Positions 18,978 through 27,158 of a DNA stretch of 64,000 nt are shown here, piece by piece (within the stretch, counting starts at the first letter, position 1; every line of letters starts with the position of its first letter). The stretch comes from Pseudomonas sp. ICMP22404 (GTDB lineage Bacteria > Pseudomonadota > Gammaproteobacteria > Pseudomonadales > Pseudomonadaceae), in contig NZ_VCNG01000013.1 of assembly GCF_006227205.1 (NCBI RefSeq), positions 1 to 64,000 of the forward strand. Direction: 5' to 3'. The notes under the pieces were generated by a model. That model worked only from the letters and a program-made list of their open reading frames with translations, had not been told where the DNA came from and ran no database searches. Position numbers and translations under genes: made by a program.

Positions 18978-19895
18978 GTGAAAGCCAGATCCGACGAGTT
19001 GCAGATCTTCGTCTGCGTGATCGAGTGCGGGTCGATTTCCGCCGCCGCCGAGCAGGTCGGGCAGACGCCGTCGGCGGTCAGTCGCACGTTGTCCCGACTG
19101 GAAGCCAAGCTCGACACCACGCTGATCAACCGCACCACTCGACGCATGGACCTGACCGAGGAGGGCCGGTATTTCTTCGAACAGGCCAAAAGCATTCTCG
19201 ACCAGTTGGAAGCGTTGGAGGAACGCTTGTCCTCCCGCCAGCAGAAGCCTTCAGGGCGGTTGCGGATCAACGCTGCGTCGCCGTTCATGCTGCATGCCAT
19301 CGTGCCGCACATCGATGAGTTCCGCAGGCTCTACCCGGACATCCAGCTCGAGCTCAACACCAATGACCTGATCATTGATTTGCTCGAGCAGAGCACCGAC
19401 GTCGCCATCCGCATCGGCGCCCTCACCGATTCGACGTTGCATGCCCGTCCCCTGGGTTGCAGTCCGTTGCACATCCTGGCCAGCCCTGCCTATCTGGAGC
19501 GGCACGGTACGCCTTCAACCGTCGCCGAACTGACGGAGCATGCATTGCTGGGGTTTGCCCAGAACGATGGCCTCAACCAATGGCCTCTGCGCCATCTTCA
19601 CGGCGACCGTTGGCCCATCCAGGCGGCCATCAGCGCGTCCAGTGGCGAAACGGTGCGCCACCTGGCGCTGCAAGGGCAGGGCATCGCCTGTCTGTCGGAT
19701 TTCATGACCCGCGACGACATCCGTGCCGGTCGATTGAAGGTGCTGCTGGCCGAGACCAATAGCGGGTACCGCCAGCCGATCAACGCCGTCTACTACCGCA
19801 ACTCTCAGTTGGCGTTGCGCATTCAGTGCTTTCTGGACTTCATCCAGGACAAACTCGCCGAATACGCCTCGCGGGATTTTGAGACTGATTCGTGA
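18978..19895 (+). CDS. LysR-family transcriptional regulator
   Basis: A 305-residue LysR protein of the CrgA/DsdC-like type: DELQIFVCVIECGSISAAAEQ, VGQTPSAVSRTLSRLEAKLD and LLINRTTRRMDLTEEG-like wing, then a full effector domain. GTG start at 18978 after GAGAGG. It follows mdaB by about 50 bp and may regulate it or the reductase gene downstream. Confidence 0.84.
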   Translation: MKARSDELQIFVCVIECGSISAAAEQVGQTPSAVSRTLSRLEAKLDTTLINRTTRRMDLTEEGRYFFEQAKSILDQLEALEERLSSRQQKPSGRLRINAASPFMLHAIVPHIDEFRRLYPDIQLELNTNDLIIDLLEQSTDVAIRIGALTDSTLHARPLGCSPLHILASPAYLERHGTPSTVAELTEHALLGFAQNDGLNQWPLRHLHGDRWPIQAAISASSGETVRHLALQGQGIACLSDFMTRDDIRAGRLKVLLAETNSGYRQPINAVYYRNSQLALRIQCFLDFIQDKLAEYASRDFETDS

Positions 19896-19991
19896 CTTCA
19901 AGGCAAGAGTGATTTGGGCAATGTGGACTGTTTCGCCAAGGATCGGTCCTCGATACTCGTTCCATCACTGATCCTGCCAAGGAGTTTTTCC

Positions 19992-20885
19992 ATGAACGTA
20001 TTCGTCACTGGCGCTGCCGGTTTTATTGGCGGCTCCATTGCCACCGGTCTGGTTCGGGCCGGGCATCAAGTCATCGGCCTGGTACGCAGCGCCGAGCAGG
20101 CGAGAGAGCTCACTGCCCTGGGTATCCAGCCGGTGATCGGTACCCTGGAAGACAGCGCGTTGCTGACCGCACAGGCCCGCGCCGCCGATGCGGTGATCAA
20201 CGCCGCCAGCAGCGACCATCGCGGCGCGGTCGAAGCGCTGCTCGAGGGCCTCAGGGGCTCGAACAAAGTCCTGCTGCACACCAGCGGTTCGAGCATTGTC
20301 GGCGATGCTTCGGGTGGTCTTGCCAGTGCTGACATCTACCAGGAGAACAACCTGCCGGAGCCTACCGTCGACAAGGCTGATCGTGTCGCGATCGATAACC
20401 TCGTCCTTGACGCGGCAAAGGACGGCGTGAACTCGGCGGTGATCTGCAACACCTTGATCTACGGCCACAGCCTGGGTGTCAAACGCGACAGCGTGCAACT
20501 GCCGCGCCTGCTCAAGCAGGCTCGTAAAAGCGGGGTGGTGCGGCATGTCGGACCGGGGCGGAATATCTGGTCCAACGTGCACATCGAGGACGTGGTCGAG
20601 TTGTACCGGCTCGCCCTGACCCGCAACCTGCCTGGCACGTTCTACTTCGTCGAAAGCGGCGAGGCCTCGTTCCTCGACATGACCACGGCCATGGCCCGGG
20701 CGCTGAACCTTGGCGAACCCCAGGACTGGCCGCTGGCCGATGCCGAGGCCGAGTGGGGCTATGAAATGGCCAACTACGGCCTGGGCTCCAACAGCCGCGT
20801 GCGAGGACTGCATGCCCGCGAACTGCTGGGCTGGGCACCGAAGCGGACGTCGGTGGTGGAGTGGATTCTCAACGAAATGGTGTAA
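19992..20885 (+). CDS. NAD-dependent epimerase/dehydratase (extended SDR)
   Basis: A 297-residue extended SDR protein. The N-terminal cofactor motif is FVTGAAGFIGGSIATGLVRAGH; LLHTSGSSIVGD and VICNTLIYGHSLG follow. The canonical YxxxK tyrosine is not obvious; the corresponding region reads VDKADRVAIDNLV, so activity may be atypical or NADH-binding-like. The ATG at 19992 follows AAGGAG; the substrate is unknown. Confidence 0.82.
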   Translation: MNVFVTGAAGFIGGSIATGLVRAGHQVIGLVRSAEQARELTALGIQPVIGTLEDSALLTAQARAADAVINAASSDHRGAVEALLEGLRGSNKVLLHTSGSSIVGDASGGLASADIYQENNLPEPTVDKADRVAIDNLVLDAAKDGVNSAVICNTLIYGHSLGVKRDSVQLPRLLKQARKSGVVRHVGPGRNIWSNVHIEDVVELYRLALTRNLPGTFYFVESGEASFLDMTTAMARALNLGEPQDWPLADAEAEWGYEMANYGLGSNSRVRGLHARELLGWAPKRTSVVEWILNEMV

Positions 20886-20899
20886 GACGCAGCACTTCC

Positions 20900-20994
20900 C
20901 CCTGTGGGAGCGGGCTTGCTCGCGAAGGCGTCAGACCGGTCAATCATGAGTTGGCTGATGCACCGCCATCGCGAGCAAGCCCGCTCCCACAGTT
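20900..20994. repeat. BIME (REP inverted pair)
   Basis: A direct CCTGTGGGAGCGGGCTTGCT and its inverted copy GAGCAAGCCCGCTCCCACAG are separated by about 50 bp. It is the first of two tandem BIMEs between the convergent epimerase and SulP genes. Confidence 0.92.
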
Positions 20995-21032
20995 GTTCAG
21001 CGACGACCGCAAAATCCCGATCCAGCCCGGTT

Positions 21033-21127
21033 CCCCTGTGGGAGCGAGCCCGCTCGCGATGGCGTCAGGCCGGTCAATCTTGAGTCGGCTGATAGACCGC
21101 TTTCGCGAGCAAGCCCGCTCCCACAGT
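21033..21127. repeat. BIME, second tandem copy
   Basis: Same layout as the copy at 20900, including nearly the same internal spacer (GGCGTCAGGCCGGTCAAT versus GGCGTCAGACCGGTCAAT). This indicates local duplication. It ends a few bases before the sulP stop codon. Confidence 0.92.
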
Positions 21128-21131
21128 TGCA

Positions 21132-22577
21132 TCAGTCGTGGTGCACGCCGGCACGCTTGAGCATCTGCTTGCAGCGCTCCGAGAGGTGGAACACCCGCAG
21201 GTGTTTGCCGGCCTTGCTGTAGCGTTCACGCAGGGTCTTCAGAGCGGCGATGGCCGAGTAATCGACGAAGCGCAGGTGACGGCAGTCCAGGGTCACGTGG
21301 GTTGGATCGTTCGTCGGGTCGAATTGGTTGAGGAACGGCGTGGTCGAGGCGAAGAACAGCGTGCCGTGCAGGCGATAGAGTTTGCTACCGTCAGCCTCCA
21401 GGTGGGTATCGGCGTAGAGTTCCCGGGCTTGTACCCAGGCGAAGTTGAGCGCTGCGACGATGATCCCGCACAGTACCGCCACGGCCAGGTCGGTGAACAC
21501 GGTGATGAGGGTCACGGCCATGATGACCAGCACGTCATTCGCCGGCACCTTGTTGATCACCCGCAGCGAGGCCCAGGCAAAGGTCTGCTGCGCCACGACG
21601 AACATCACGCCCACCAGGGCAGCAAGCGGGATGCGCTCGATCAGTGGCGACAGGAACAAGACGAACAGCAACACCATCACCCCGGCCACTGCCCCGGACA
21701 ACCGGCCGCGTCCCCCCGAGCTGAGGTTGATCACCGTCTGGCCGATCATGGCGCAACCGCCCATGCCGCCGAACAGACCGGAGGCGATATTGGCCGCGCC
21801 GAGCGCCACGCACTCGCGGTCCGGATAACCGCGGCTTTCGGTGATTTCGTCGGTCAGGTTCAGGGTCAACAGGGTTTCCAGCAAACCGACCATCGCCATG
21901 ATCACCGCATAGGGCAGCACGATCTGCAGGGTTTCCAGGTTCCAGGGAATGCCCGGCAAGGCAAAGTCGGGTAGGCCACCGGCAATGTGTGCCATGTCGC
22001 CCAGCGTGCGGGTGGGCAGGCCGAGCAGGTAGACCGCCAGGCCGACCCCGAGAATCGCCACCAGGGCTGGCGGCACGCTACGGGTCAGGCGTGGCAGTAG
22101 GTAGACAATGGCCATGGTCAGCGCCACCAGGCCCGCCATCCAGTACAACGGTGCGCCACTGAGCCAGGCCTCACCGTTCTTGAAATGCTCCAGTTGGGCC
22201 AGTGCAATGACAATCGCCAGGCCGTTGACGAAGCCGAGCATCACCGGGTGCGGCACCATGCGCACCAGCTTGCCCAGCCGCAACAGCCCGAATGCCATCA
22301 TGATCAGCCCACCCAGCAACACCGTGGCCAGCAGGTACTGCACGCCGTGTTGCACTACCAGTGCGACGATCACCACCGCCATCGACCCCGCTGCGCCTGA
22401 CACCATGCCCGGCCGTCCGCCAAACAGCGCGGTCAGGGTGCAGATGATGAAAGCGCCGTACAGCCCCATCAGTGGGTTGAGATGGGCCACCAGGGCGAAG
22501 GCGATACATTCGGGGAGCAAGGCGAAAGACGTGGTGAGGCCGGCGAGGACGTCGGCGCGAAGGCGTGCTGGTTTCAT
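21132..22577 (-). CDS. SulP-family anion transporter with STAS domain
   Basis: A 481-residue SLC26/SulP transporter: about 10-12 hydrophobic segments with the family motif region LADVLAGLTTSFALLPECIAF-like start, GGRPGMVSGAAGSMAVV and SGLFGGMGGCAMIGQTVINL. A C-terminal STAS domain spans about 390-480 (THVTLDCRHLRFVDYSAIAAL). The family carries sulfate, bicarbonate or other anions; specificity is not readable. The gene is convergent with the epimerase. Confidence 0.9.
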   Translation of the reverse strand: MKPARLRADVLAGLTTSFALLPECIAFALVAHLNPLMGLYGAFIICTLTALFGGRPGMVSGAAGSMAVVIVALVVQHGVQYLLATVLLGGLIMMAFGLLRLGKLVRMVPHPVMLGFVNGLAIVIALAQLEHFKNGEAWLSGAPLYWMAGLVALTMAIVYLLPRLTRSVPPALVAILGVGLAVYLLGLPTRTLGDMAHIAGGLPDFALPGIPWNLETLQIVLPYAVIMAMVGLLETLLTLNLTDEITESRGYPDRECVALGAANIASGLFGGMGGCAMIGQTVINLSSGGRGRLSGAVAGVMVLLFVLFLSPLIERIPLAALVGVMFVVAQQTFAWASLRVINKVPANDVLVIMAVTLITVFTDLAVAVLCGIIVAALNFAWVQARELYADTHLEADGSKLYRLHGTLFFASTTPFLNQFDPTNDPTHVTLDCRHLRFVDYSAIAALKTLRERYSKAGKHLRVFHLSERCKQMLKRAGVHHD

Positions 22578-22677
22578 GGTTTACCTGACTGGGCGCCGGT
22601 TGGGAGTCGGCTGCCGGGGGACGTGGTGCAAAAAGCAGAAGGATGGTACGCAATTGCCGGACGTAGGAACAGTGGAC

Positions 22678-22771
22678 CTGTGGGAGCAAAGCTTGCTCGC
22701 GATCCAGACAAGTCAGTCGCAACGGCATTGGCGGGTCTGCCGCTGTCGCGAGCAAGCTTTGCTCCCACAGG
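22678..22771. repeat. BIME (REP inverted pair)
   Basis: CTGTGGGAGCAAAGCTTGCT and GCAAGCTTTGCTCCCACAG flank a ~50-bp spacer in the gap between the divergent sulP and GntP-type genes (22578-22937). The rest of that gap shows no gene; it should hold both promoters. Confidence 0.9.
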
Positions 22772-22937
22772 CATGAAAGTTTCGCGATGGATTTTCATGA
22801 CGATTGCTTCGCAATGTCCGTCAGCGACAGGTCTTATCCAGGTACGAAAGTTATTTTCAAAGCATTTGAAGATTGTTCCTTGAAATGATTTATGAGTTTC
22901 ACAACTCATAGACGTGACCCTGTTCAAGGAGTACCGC

Positions 22938-24287
22938 ATGGCACCTGCTTTCGGTTATTGGCTACTGGTCTACGCGGCCATCGCCATCATTGCGCTGATT
23001 GTCCTGATCGCCCGCTACCGGCTCAACCCGTTCATTGTGATCACGCTGGTCTCCATCGGTCTCGCGCTGTTGGCGGGGATGCCGCCGTCGGGTGTGGTGG
23101 GGGCGTATGAGGCCGGTGTGGGCAAGACGCTGGGGCACATCGCGCTGGTGGTGGCCCTGGGTACGATGCTCGGCAAGATGATGGCCGAGTCCGGCGGTGC
23201 GGAGCGGATGGCGCAGACCCTGATCGAACGTTTCGGCGAGCGAAACGCCCATTGGGCGATGGTGTGCATCGCCTTCCTAGTCGGGCTGCCGTTGTTCTTC
23301 GAAGTCGGTTTTGTGCTGCTGGTGCCCATCGCGTTCACCGTCGCCCGGCGCGTGGGTGTGTCGATCCTGATGGTGGGGCTGCCGATGGTCGCCGGGCTCT
23401 CGGTGGTCCATGCCCTGGTGCCGCCGCATCCGGCGGCGATGCTGGCGGTGCAGGCGTTCCAGGCCTCGGTGGGACAGACCCTGCTGTACGCGATCCTGAT
23501 CGGCATCCCCACCGCCATCATCGCGGGCCCGCTGTATGCGAAATTCATCGTGCCGCGCATCCAGTTGCCTGCAGAGAACCCGTTGGAGCGACAGTTTCTC
23601 GACCGCGAACCTCGCGCCAGGCTGCCGGGTTTCGGCATCACCCTGGGGACCATCCTGTTGCCGGTGATCCTGATGCTGATCGGTGGCTGGGCCAACCTGA
23701 TCTCTACGCCGGGCAGCGGTTTCAACCAGTTCCTGCTGTTCATCGGCAACTCGGTGATTGCGCTGTTGCTGGCGACTGTCCTCAGCTTCTGGACCCTCGG
23801 CCTGGCTCAGGGCTTTAACCGGGAGTCGATCCTCAAGTTTACCAATGAGTGCCTGGCACCCACTGCCAGCATCACCTTGCTGGTGGGCGCCGGTGGTGGC
23901 TTGAACCGCATCCTGGTGGACGCCGGAGTCACGCAACAGATCGTCGGGCTGGCCCAGGAATTCCAGTTGTCGCCACTGGTCATGGGCTGGCTGTTCGCCG
24001 CGTTGATGCGGGTCGCCACCGGTTCAGCCACGGTGGCGATGACGACTGCCTCGGGCATCGTCGCGCCTGTGGCGATCGGCCTGGGCTATCCCCATCCCGA
24101 GTTGCTGGTGCTGGCAACCGGGGCCGGGTCGGTTATCTTTTCCCACGTCAACGACGGCGGTTTCTGGCTGATCAAGGAATATTTCAACATGACCGTTGCC
24201 CAAACCTTCAAGACCTGGACCGTGCTGGAAACGCTGATCTCCTTGGTCGCCTTCGGCCTGACCCTTGGGCTCGCGCGTTTGCTCTGA
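22938..24287 (+). CDS. GntP-family permease (gluconate/D-serine type)
   Basis: A 449-residue, about 12-14-segment permease with GntP-family landmarks: GTMLGKMMAESGGAERMAQTL, GLPLFFEVGFVLLVP, VVHALVPPHPAAM and ATGSATVAMTTASGI. The length matches GntP/DsdX (445-449). Because it heads an operon with a D-aminoacylase, uptake of D-amino acids or their N-acyl forms is more likely than gluconate. This is inference from context. The ATG at 22938 follows AAGGAG. Confidence 0.87.
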   Translation: MAPAFGYWLLVYAAIAIIALIVLIARYRLNPFIVITLVSIGLALLAGMPPSGVVGAYEAGVGKTLGHIALVVALGTMLGKMMAESGGAERMAQTLIERFGERNAHWAMVCIAFLVGLPLFFEVGFVLLVPIAFTVARRVGVSILMVGLPMVAGLSVVHALVPPHPAAMLAVQAFQASVGQTLLYAILIGIPTAIIAGPLYAKFIVPRIQLPAENPLERQFLDREPRARLPGFGITLGTILLPVILMLIGGWANLISTPGSGFNQFLLFIGNSVIALLLATVLSFWTLGLAQGFNRESILKFTNECLAPTASITLLVGAGGGLNRILVDAGVTQQIVGLAQEFQLSPLVMGWLFAALMRVATGSATVAMTTASGIVAPVAIGLGYPHPELLVLATGAGSVIFSHVNDGGFWLIKEYFNMTVAQTFKTWTVLETLISLVAFGLTLGLARLL

Positions 24288-24314
24288 GCACAACGCAATC
24301 ACACAGGAGCCGTC

Positions 24315-25175
24315 ATGGACATCCTCTACCAGATCCGCGTCCGTCAGGATTCCTTCAGCGCCGGCGAAGGACGAATCGCCAGGCTGATGCTCGACGACGT
24401 AGGATTTGCCGCCTCCGCCAGCCTGGACGACCTGGCTCGGCGCGCCGAAGTCAGCAGCGCCACGCTGTCGCGGTTCGCCCGCACCGTTGGTTGTCGCGAC
24501 CTGCGGGACCTGAGGCTGCAACTGGCCCAGGCCAGCGGAGTCGGCAGCCGTTTTCTCGACCCTGCGGGCGCGCCCGAGCAATCGGCGTTTTATGGGCAGA
24601 TTGTCGGCGATATCGAATCCACATTGCGTCAGCATCTGTCGGCATTCGAGGAGACGCAGTTTGCCGATGCCGTGCGGATGCTCGGCAAGGCGCGGATGAT
24701 CCATGCGTTCGGGCTCGGTGGCTGGTCGGCGTTGTGCAGCGAAGAGTTGCAGGTGCGGCTGGTGCGTTTCGGCTATCCGATTGCCGTGTGCCGCGACCCG
24801 GTGATGATGCGCATCACCGCCACCTCGTTGAGCGAGGCGCATGTGGTCATTGCTTGCTCACTCACCGGCATCACTCCGGAACTGCTCGGTGCCGTTGAAT
24901 TGGCTCGGAGTTACGGCGCGGCGATCCTGGCGATCACCCGGGCCGGCTCCCCACTGGCCCGGCTGGCCGATGTCGTGCTGCCCCTGCAAGGCGCCGAAAC
25001 CTCGTTCATCTACAAGCCCACGGCGGCGCGCTACGGCATGCTGCTGGCTATCGATGTGCTCGCCACTGAGCTTGCGTTGGCCAACCCCGAAGACAATCAA
25101 GAACGCCTGCGACGAGTCAAACTCGCCCTGGATGATTACCGTGGCGGCGACGATGACCTGCCGCTGGGAGACTGA
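24315..25175 (+). CDS. RpiR/MurR-family regulator (HTH plus SIS domain)
   Basis: A 286-residue regulator. The N-terminal RpiR HTH includes ASASLDDLARRAEVSSATLSRFAR; a SIS domain follows (MIHAFGLGGWSALCSEEL, VIACSLTGITPELLGAVELA). SIS domains usually bind phosphosugars, but RpiR members next to D-amino-acid genes are known. It sits between the permease and the D-aminoacylase, 27 nt after one and 1 nt before the other, so it probably controls its own operon. Confidence 0.88.
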   Translation: MDILYQIRVRQDSFSAGEGRIARLMLDDVGFAASASLDDLARRAEVSSATLSRFARTVGCRDLRDLRLQLAQASGVGSRFLDPAGAPEQSAFYGQIVGDIESTLRQHLSAFEETQFADAVRMLGKARMIHAFGLGGWSALCSEELQVRLVRFGYPIAVCRDPVMMRITATSLSEAHVVIACSLTGITPELLGAVELARSYGAAILAITRAGSPLARLADVVLPLQGAETSFIYKPTAARYGMLLAIDVLATELALANPEDNQERLRRVKLALDDYRGGDDDLPLGD

Positions 25176-25176
25176 C

Positions 25177-26625
25177 ATGCTGTACGACACCCTTATCCGT
25201 AATGCGCAGGTCATCGATGGCCGTGACACACCCGGCTATACCGCCGATGTGGCGATTCGTGCCGGGCGCATCGAGCGCATCGGCGACCTGGGCGCTGCCC
25301 GGGCCACCGCGGAAGTCGACGCCGCTGGCCGTGTGCTGGCCCCAGGGTTCATCGACGTGCACACCCACGACGACACCATGGTCATCCGCCAACCGCAGAT
25401 GTTGCCCAAGCTCAGCCAGGGCGTGACCACGGTGATCGTCGGCAACTGCGGCATCAGTGCTTCACCGGTGCGTCTGCGGGGCGATCCGCCGGACCCGATG
25501 AACTTGCTGGGCACCGCCCAGGCATTCGTTTACCCGCGCTTCAGCGATTATCGTGGCGCGGTAGAAGCCGCCGCTCCGGCGATCAACGTCGCCGCCCTGG
25601 TGGGCCACACGGCATTGCGCAGTAACCACATGGACGATTTGTTGCGCACGGCCAGCGTGGGAGAAATCGCCGCCATGCGTCAGCAACTTCGCGAAAGCCT
25701 GGAAGACGGTGCGTTGGGCTTGTCCACCGGCCTGGCCTACGCCAACGCGTTTTCAGCGTCTACCGAGGAAGTCATGCAACTGACTGAAGAGCTGAATGCA
25801 TACGGCGCGGTCTACACCACTCACCTGCGCAGCGAGTTCGAACCGGTGCTCGAGGCCATGGCCGAGGCCTTCCAGATCGGGCGCCATGCACAGAGCCCGG
25901 TGATTATTTCCCACCTAAAATGTGCCGGCGTCGGGAACTGGGGGCGTAGTCCGCAGGTGCTTGCCGCGCTGGAGAGCGCCGCAAGGAACCACCCGGTCGG
26001 CTGTGACTGCTACCCCTATGCGGCAAGCTCTTCGACACTGGATCTCAAGCAGGTGACCGATGCCCATCCCATCACCATCACCTGGTCGACGCCTTACCCA
26101 GCGATGGGCGGTCGCGACCTTGTCGACATTGCCAGCGAATGGGGGGTGTCGTTGTTGGAGGCGGCGCGCCGCTTGCAACCGGCTGGTGCGGTGTACTACG
26201 GCATGGACGAAGCTGATGTCAGGCGAATCCTCGCGCATCCGCTGTCCATGATCGGTTCCGACGGTTTGCCCGAAGACCCGTTTCCCCATCCACGTTTGTG
26301 GGGCGCTTTCCCACGGGTACTGGGACATTTCAGTCGTGACATCGGACTTTTTCCGTTGCACACCGCCGTGCACAAAATGACCGGTCTCTCCGCGGCACGC
26401 TTCGGCTTGAAAGAGCGCGGTGAAATTCGTGAAGGGCATTGGGCGGACCTGGTGCTGTTCAACCCGCACACCATTCGCGATGTCGCAGACTTCATAGAGC
26501 CGCAACGTGCTGCCGAAGGCATTGATGGGGTGTGGATCAACGGCGTTCTGAGCTACAGCGATGGGCAGGCGAACGGACGCAGGGAGGGGCGGTTCCTGGC
26601 GAGAGAGGGACAGACGGGCTCATGA
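25177..26625 (+). CDS. N-acyl-D-amino-acid deacylase (D-aminoacylase)
   Basis: A 482-residue amidohydrolase-superfamily enzyme, the same length as the Alcaligenes D-aminoacylase (483). Zinc ligands are visible: His62 and His64 in GFIDVHTHDD and Cys91 in VIVGNCGIS, with the same spacing as His67/His69/Cys96 of that enzyme. C-terminal GEIREGHWADLVLFNPHTI is the usual final motif. It would release D-amino acids from N-acyl-D-amino acids. The ATG is 1 nt after the rpiR-like stop. Confidence 0.9.
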   Translation: MLYDTLIRNAQVIDGRDTPGYTADVAIRAGRIERIGDLGAARATAEVDAAGRVLAPGFIDVHTHDDTMVIRQPQMLPKLSQGVTTVIVGNCGISASPVRLRGDPPDPMNLLGTAQAFVYPRFSDYRGAVEAAAPAINVAALVGHTALRSNHMDDLLRTASVGEIAAMRQQLRESLEDGALGLSTGLAYANAFSASTEEVMQLTEELNAYGAVYTTHLRSEFEPVLEAMAEAFQIGRHAQSPVIISHLKCAGVGNWGRSPQVLAALESAARNHPVGCDCYPYAASSSTLDLKQVTDAHPITITWSTPYPAMGGRDLVDIASEWGVSLLEAARRLQPAGAVYYGMDEADVRRILAHPLSMIGSDGLPEDPFPHPRLWGAFPRVLGHFSRDIGLFPLHTAVHKMTGLSAARFGLKERGEIREGHWADLVLFNPHTIRDVADFIEPQRAAEGIDGVWINGVLSYSDGQANGRREGRFLAREGQTGS

Positions 26626-26770
26626 ATTCCCTGGCCACAGGTTCACTTCTGTTCTTCACGTGACAGCAGTGTCGGTGGGTGGTGGCACTGCGACATTAAA
26701 GAAGCCGGCGCCAAGGCCGAAGCAGTGGGTTCAACCTGTCTAAACGGGTCCTTCAGCCAGGGAGCAACCC

Positions 26771-27139
26771 ATGAGCTTCGGTAAAACTACCCCCGTCCTG
26801 CGGATCTTCGATGAAGCCAAGGCGTTGGCGTTCTACGTCGACTTCCTGGGCTTTACCGTCGACTGGCAACACCGCTTTGGCGACGACTTTCCACTTTACC
26901 TGCAAGTTTCCCGCGGCGACTGCGTGTTGCATTTGTCCGAGCACCATGGCGATTGCACGCCGGGCTCGGCGCTGCGAGTCGAGACGGATGAGCTGGAAAT
27001 GTTTCAGGCACAGCTGGTCGCCAAGCCATACGCCTTTGCGCGTCCACAGATCCAGGCCATGCCCTGGGGCAGCCAGGACATGGCGGTGGTCGATCCGTTT
27101 GGGAATCGGTTGGTGTTTACCGATGCGATCTGTGTCTGA
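26771..27139 (+). CDS. Glyoxalase/bleomycin-resistance fold protein
   Basis: A 122-residue VOC-superfamily protein beginning TPVLRIFDEAKALAFYVDFLGF and ending QDMAVVDPFGNRLVFTDAI, typical of the BRP-like small proteins (GLOD). The resistance or lyase function is not established; many members have unknown substrates. AGGGAGC precedes the ATG. The preceding gap (26626-26770) shows no gene. Confidence 0.85.
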   Translation: MSFGKTTPVLRIFDEAKALAFYVDFLGFTVDWQHRFGDDFPLYLQVSRGDCVLHLSEHHGDCTPGSALRVETDELEMFQAQLVAKPYAFARPQIQAMPWGSQDMAVVDPFGNRLVFTDAICV

Positions 27140-27158
27140 GTGTTGAATAGCCCACGCG

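Noticed and set aside
20900..21127. Possible small RNA between the epimerase and SulP genes
   Set aside because: The strong hairpins are accounted for by two REP pairs; no promoter or independent terminator is visible.
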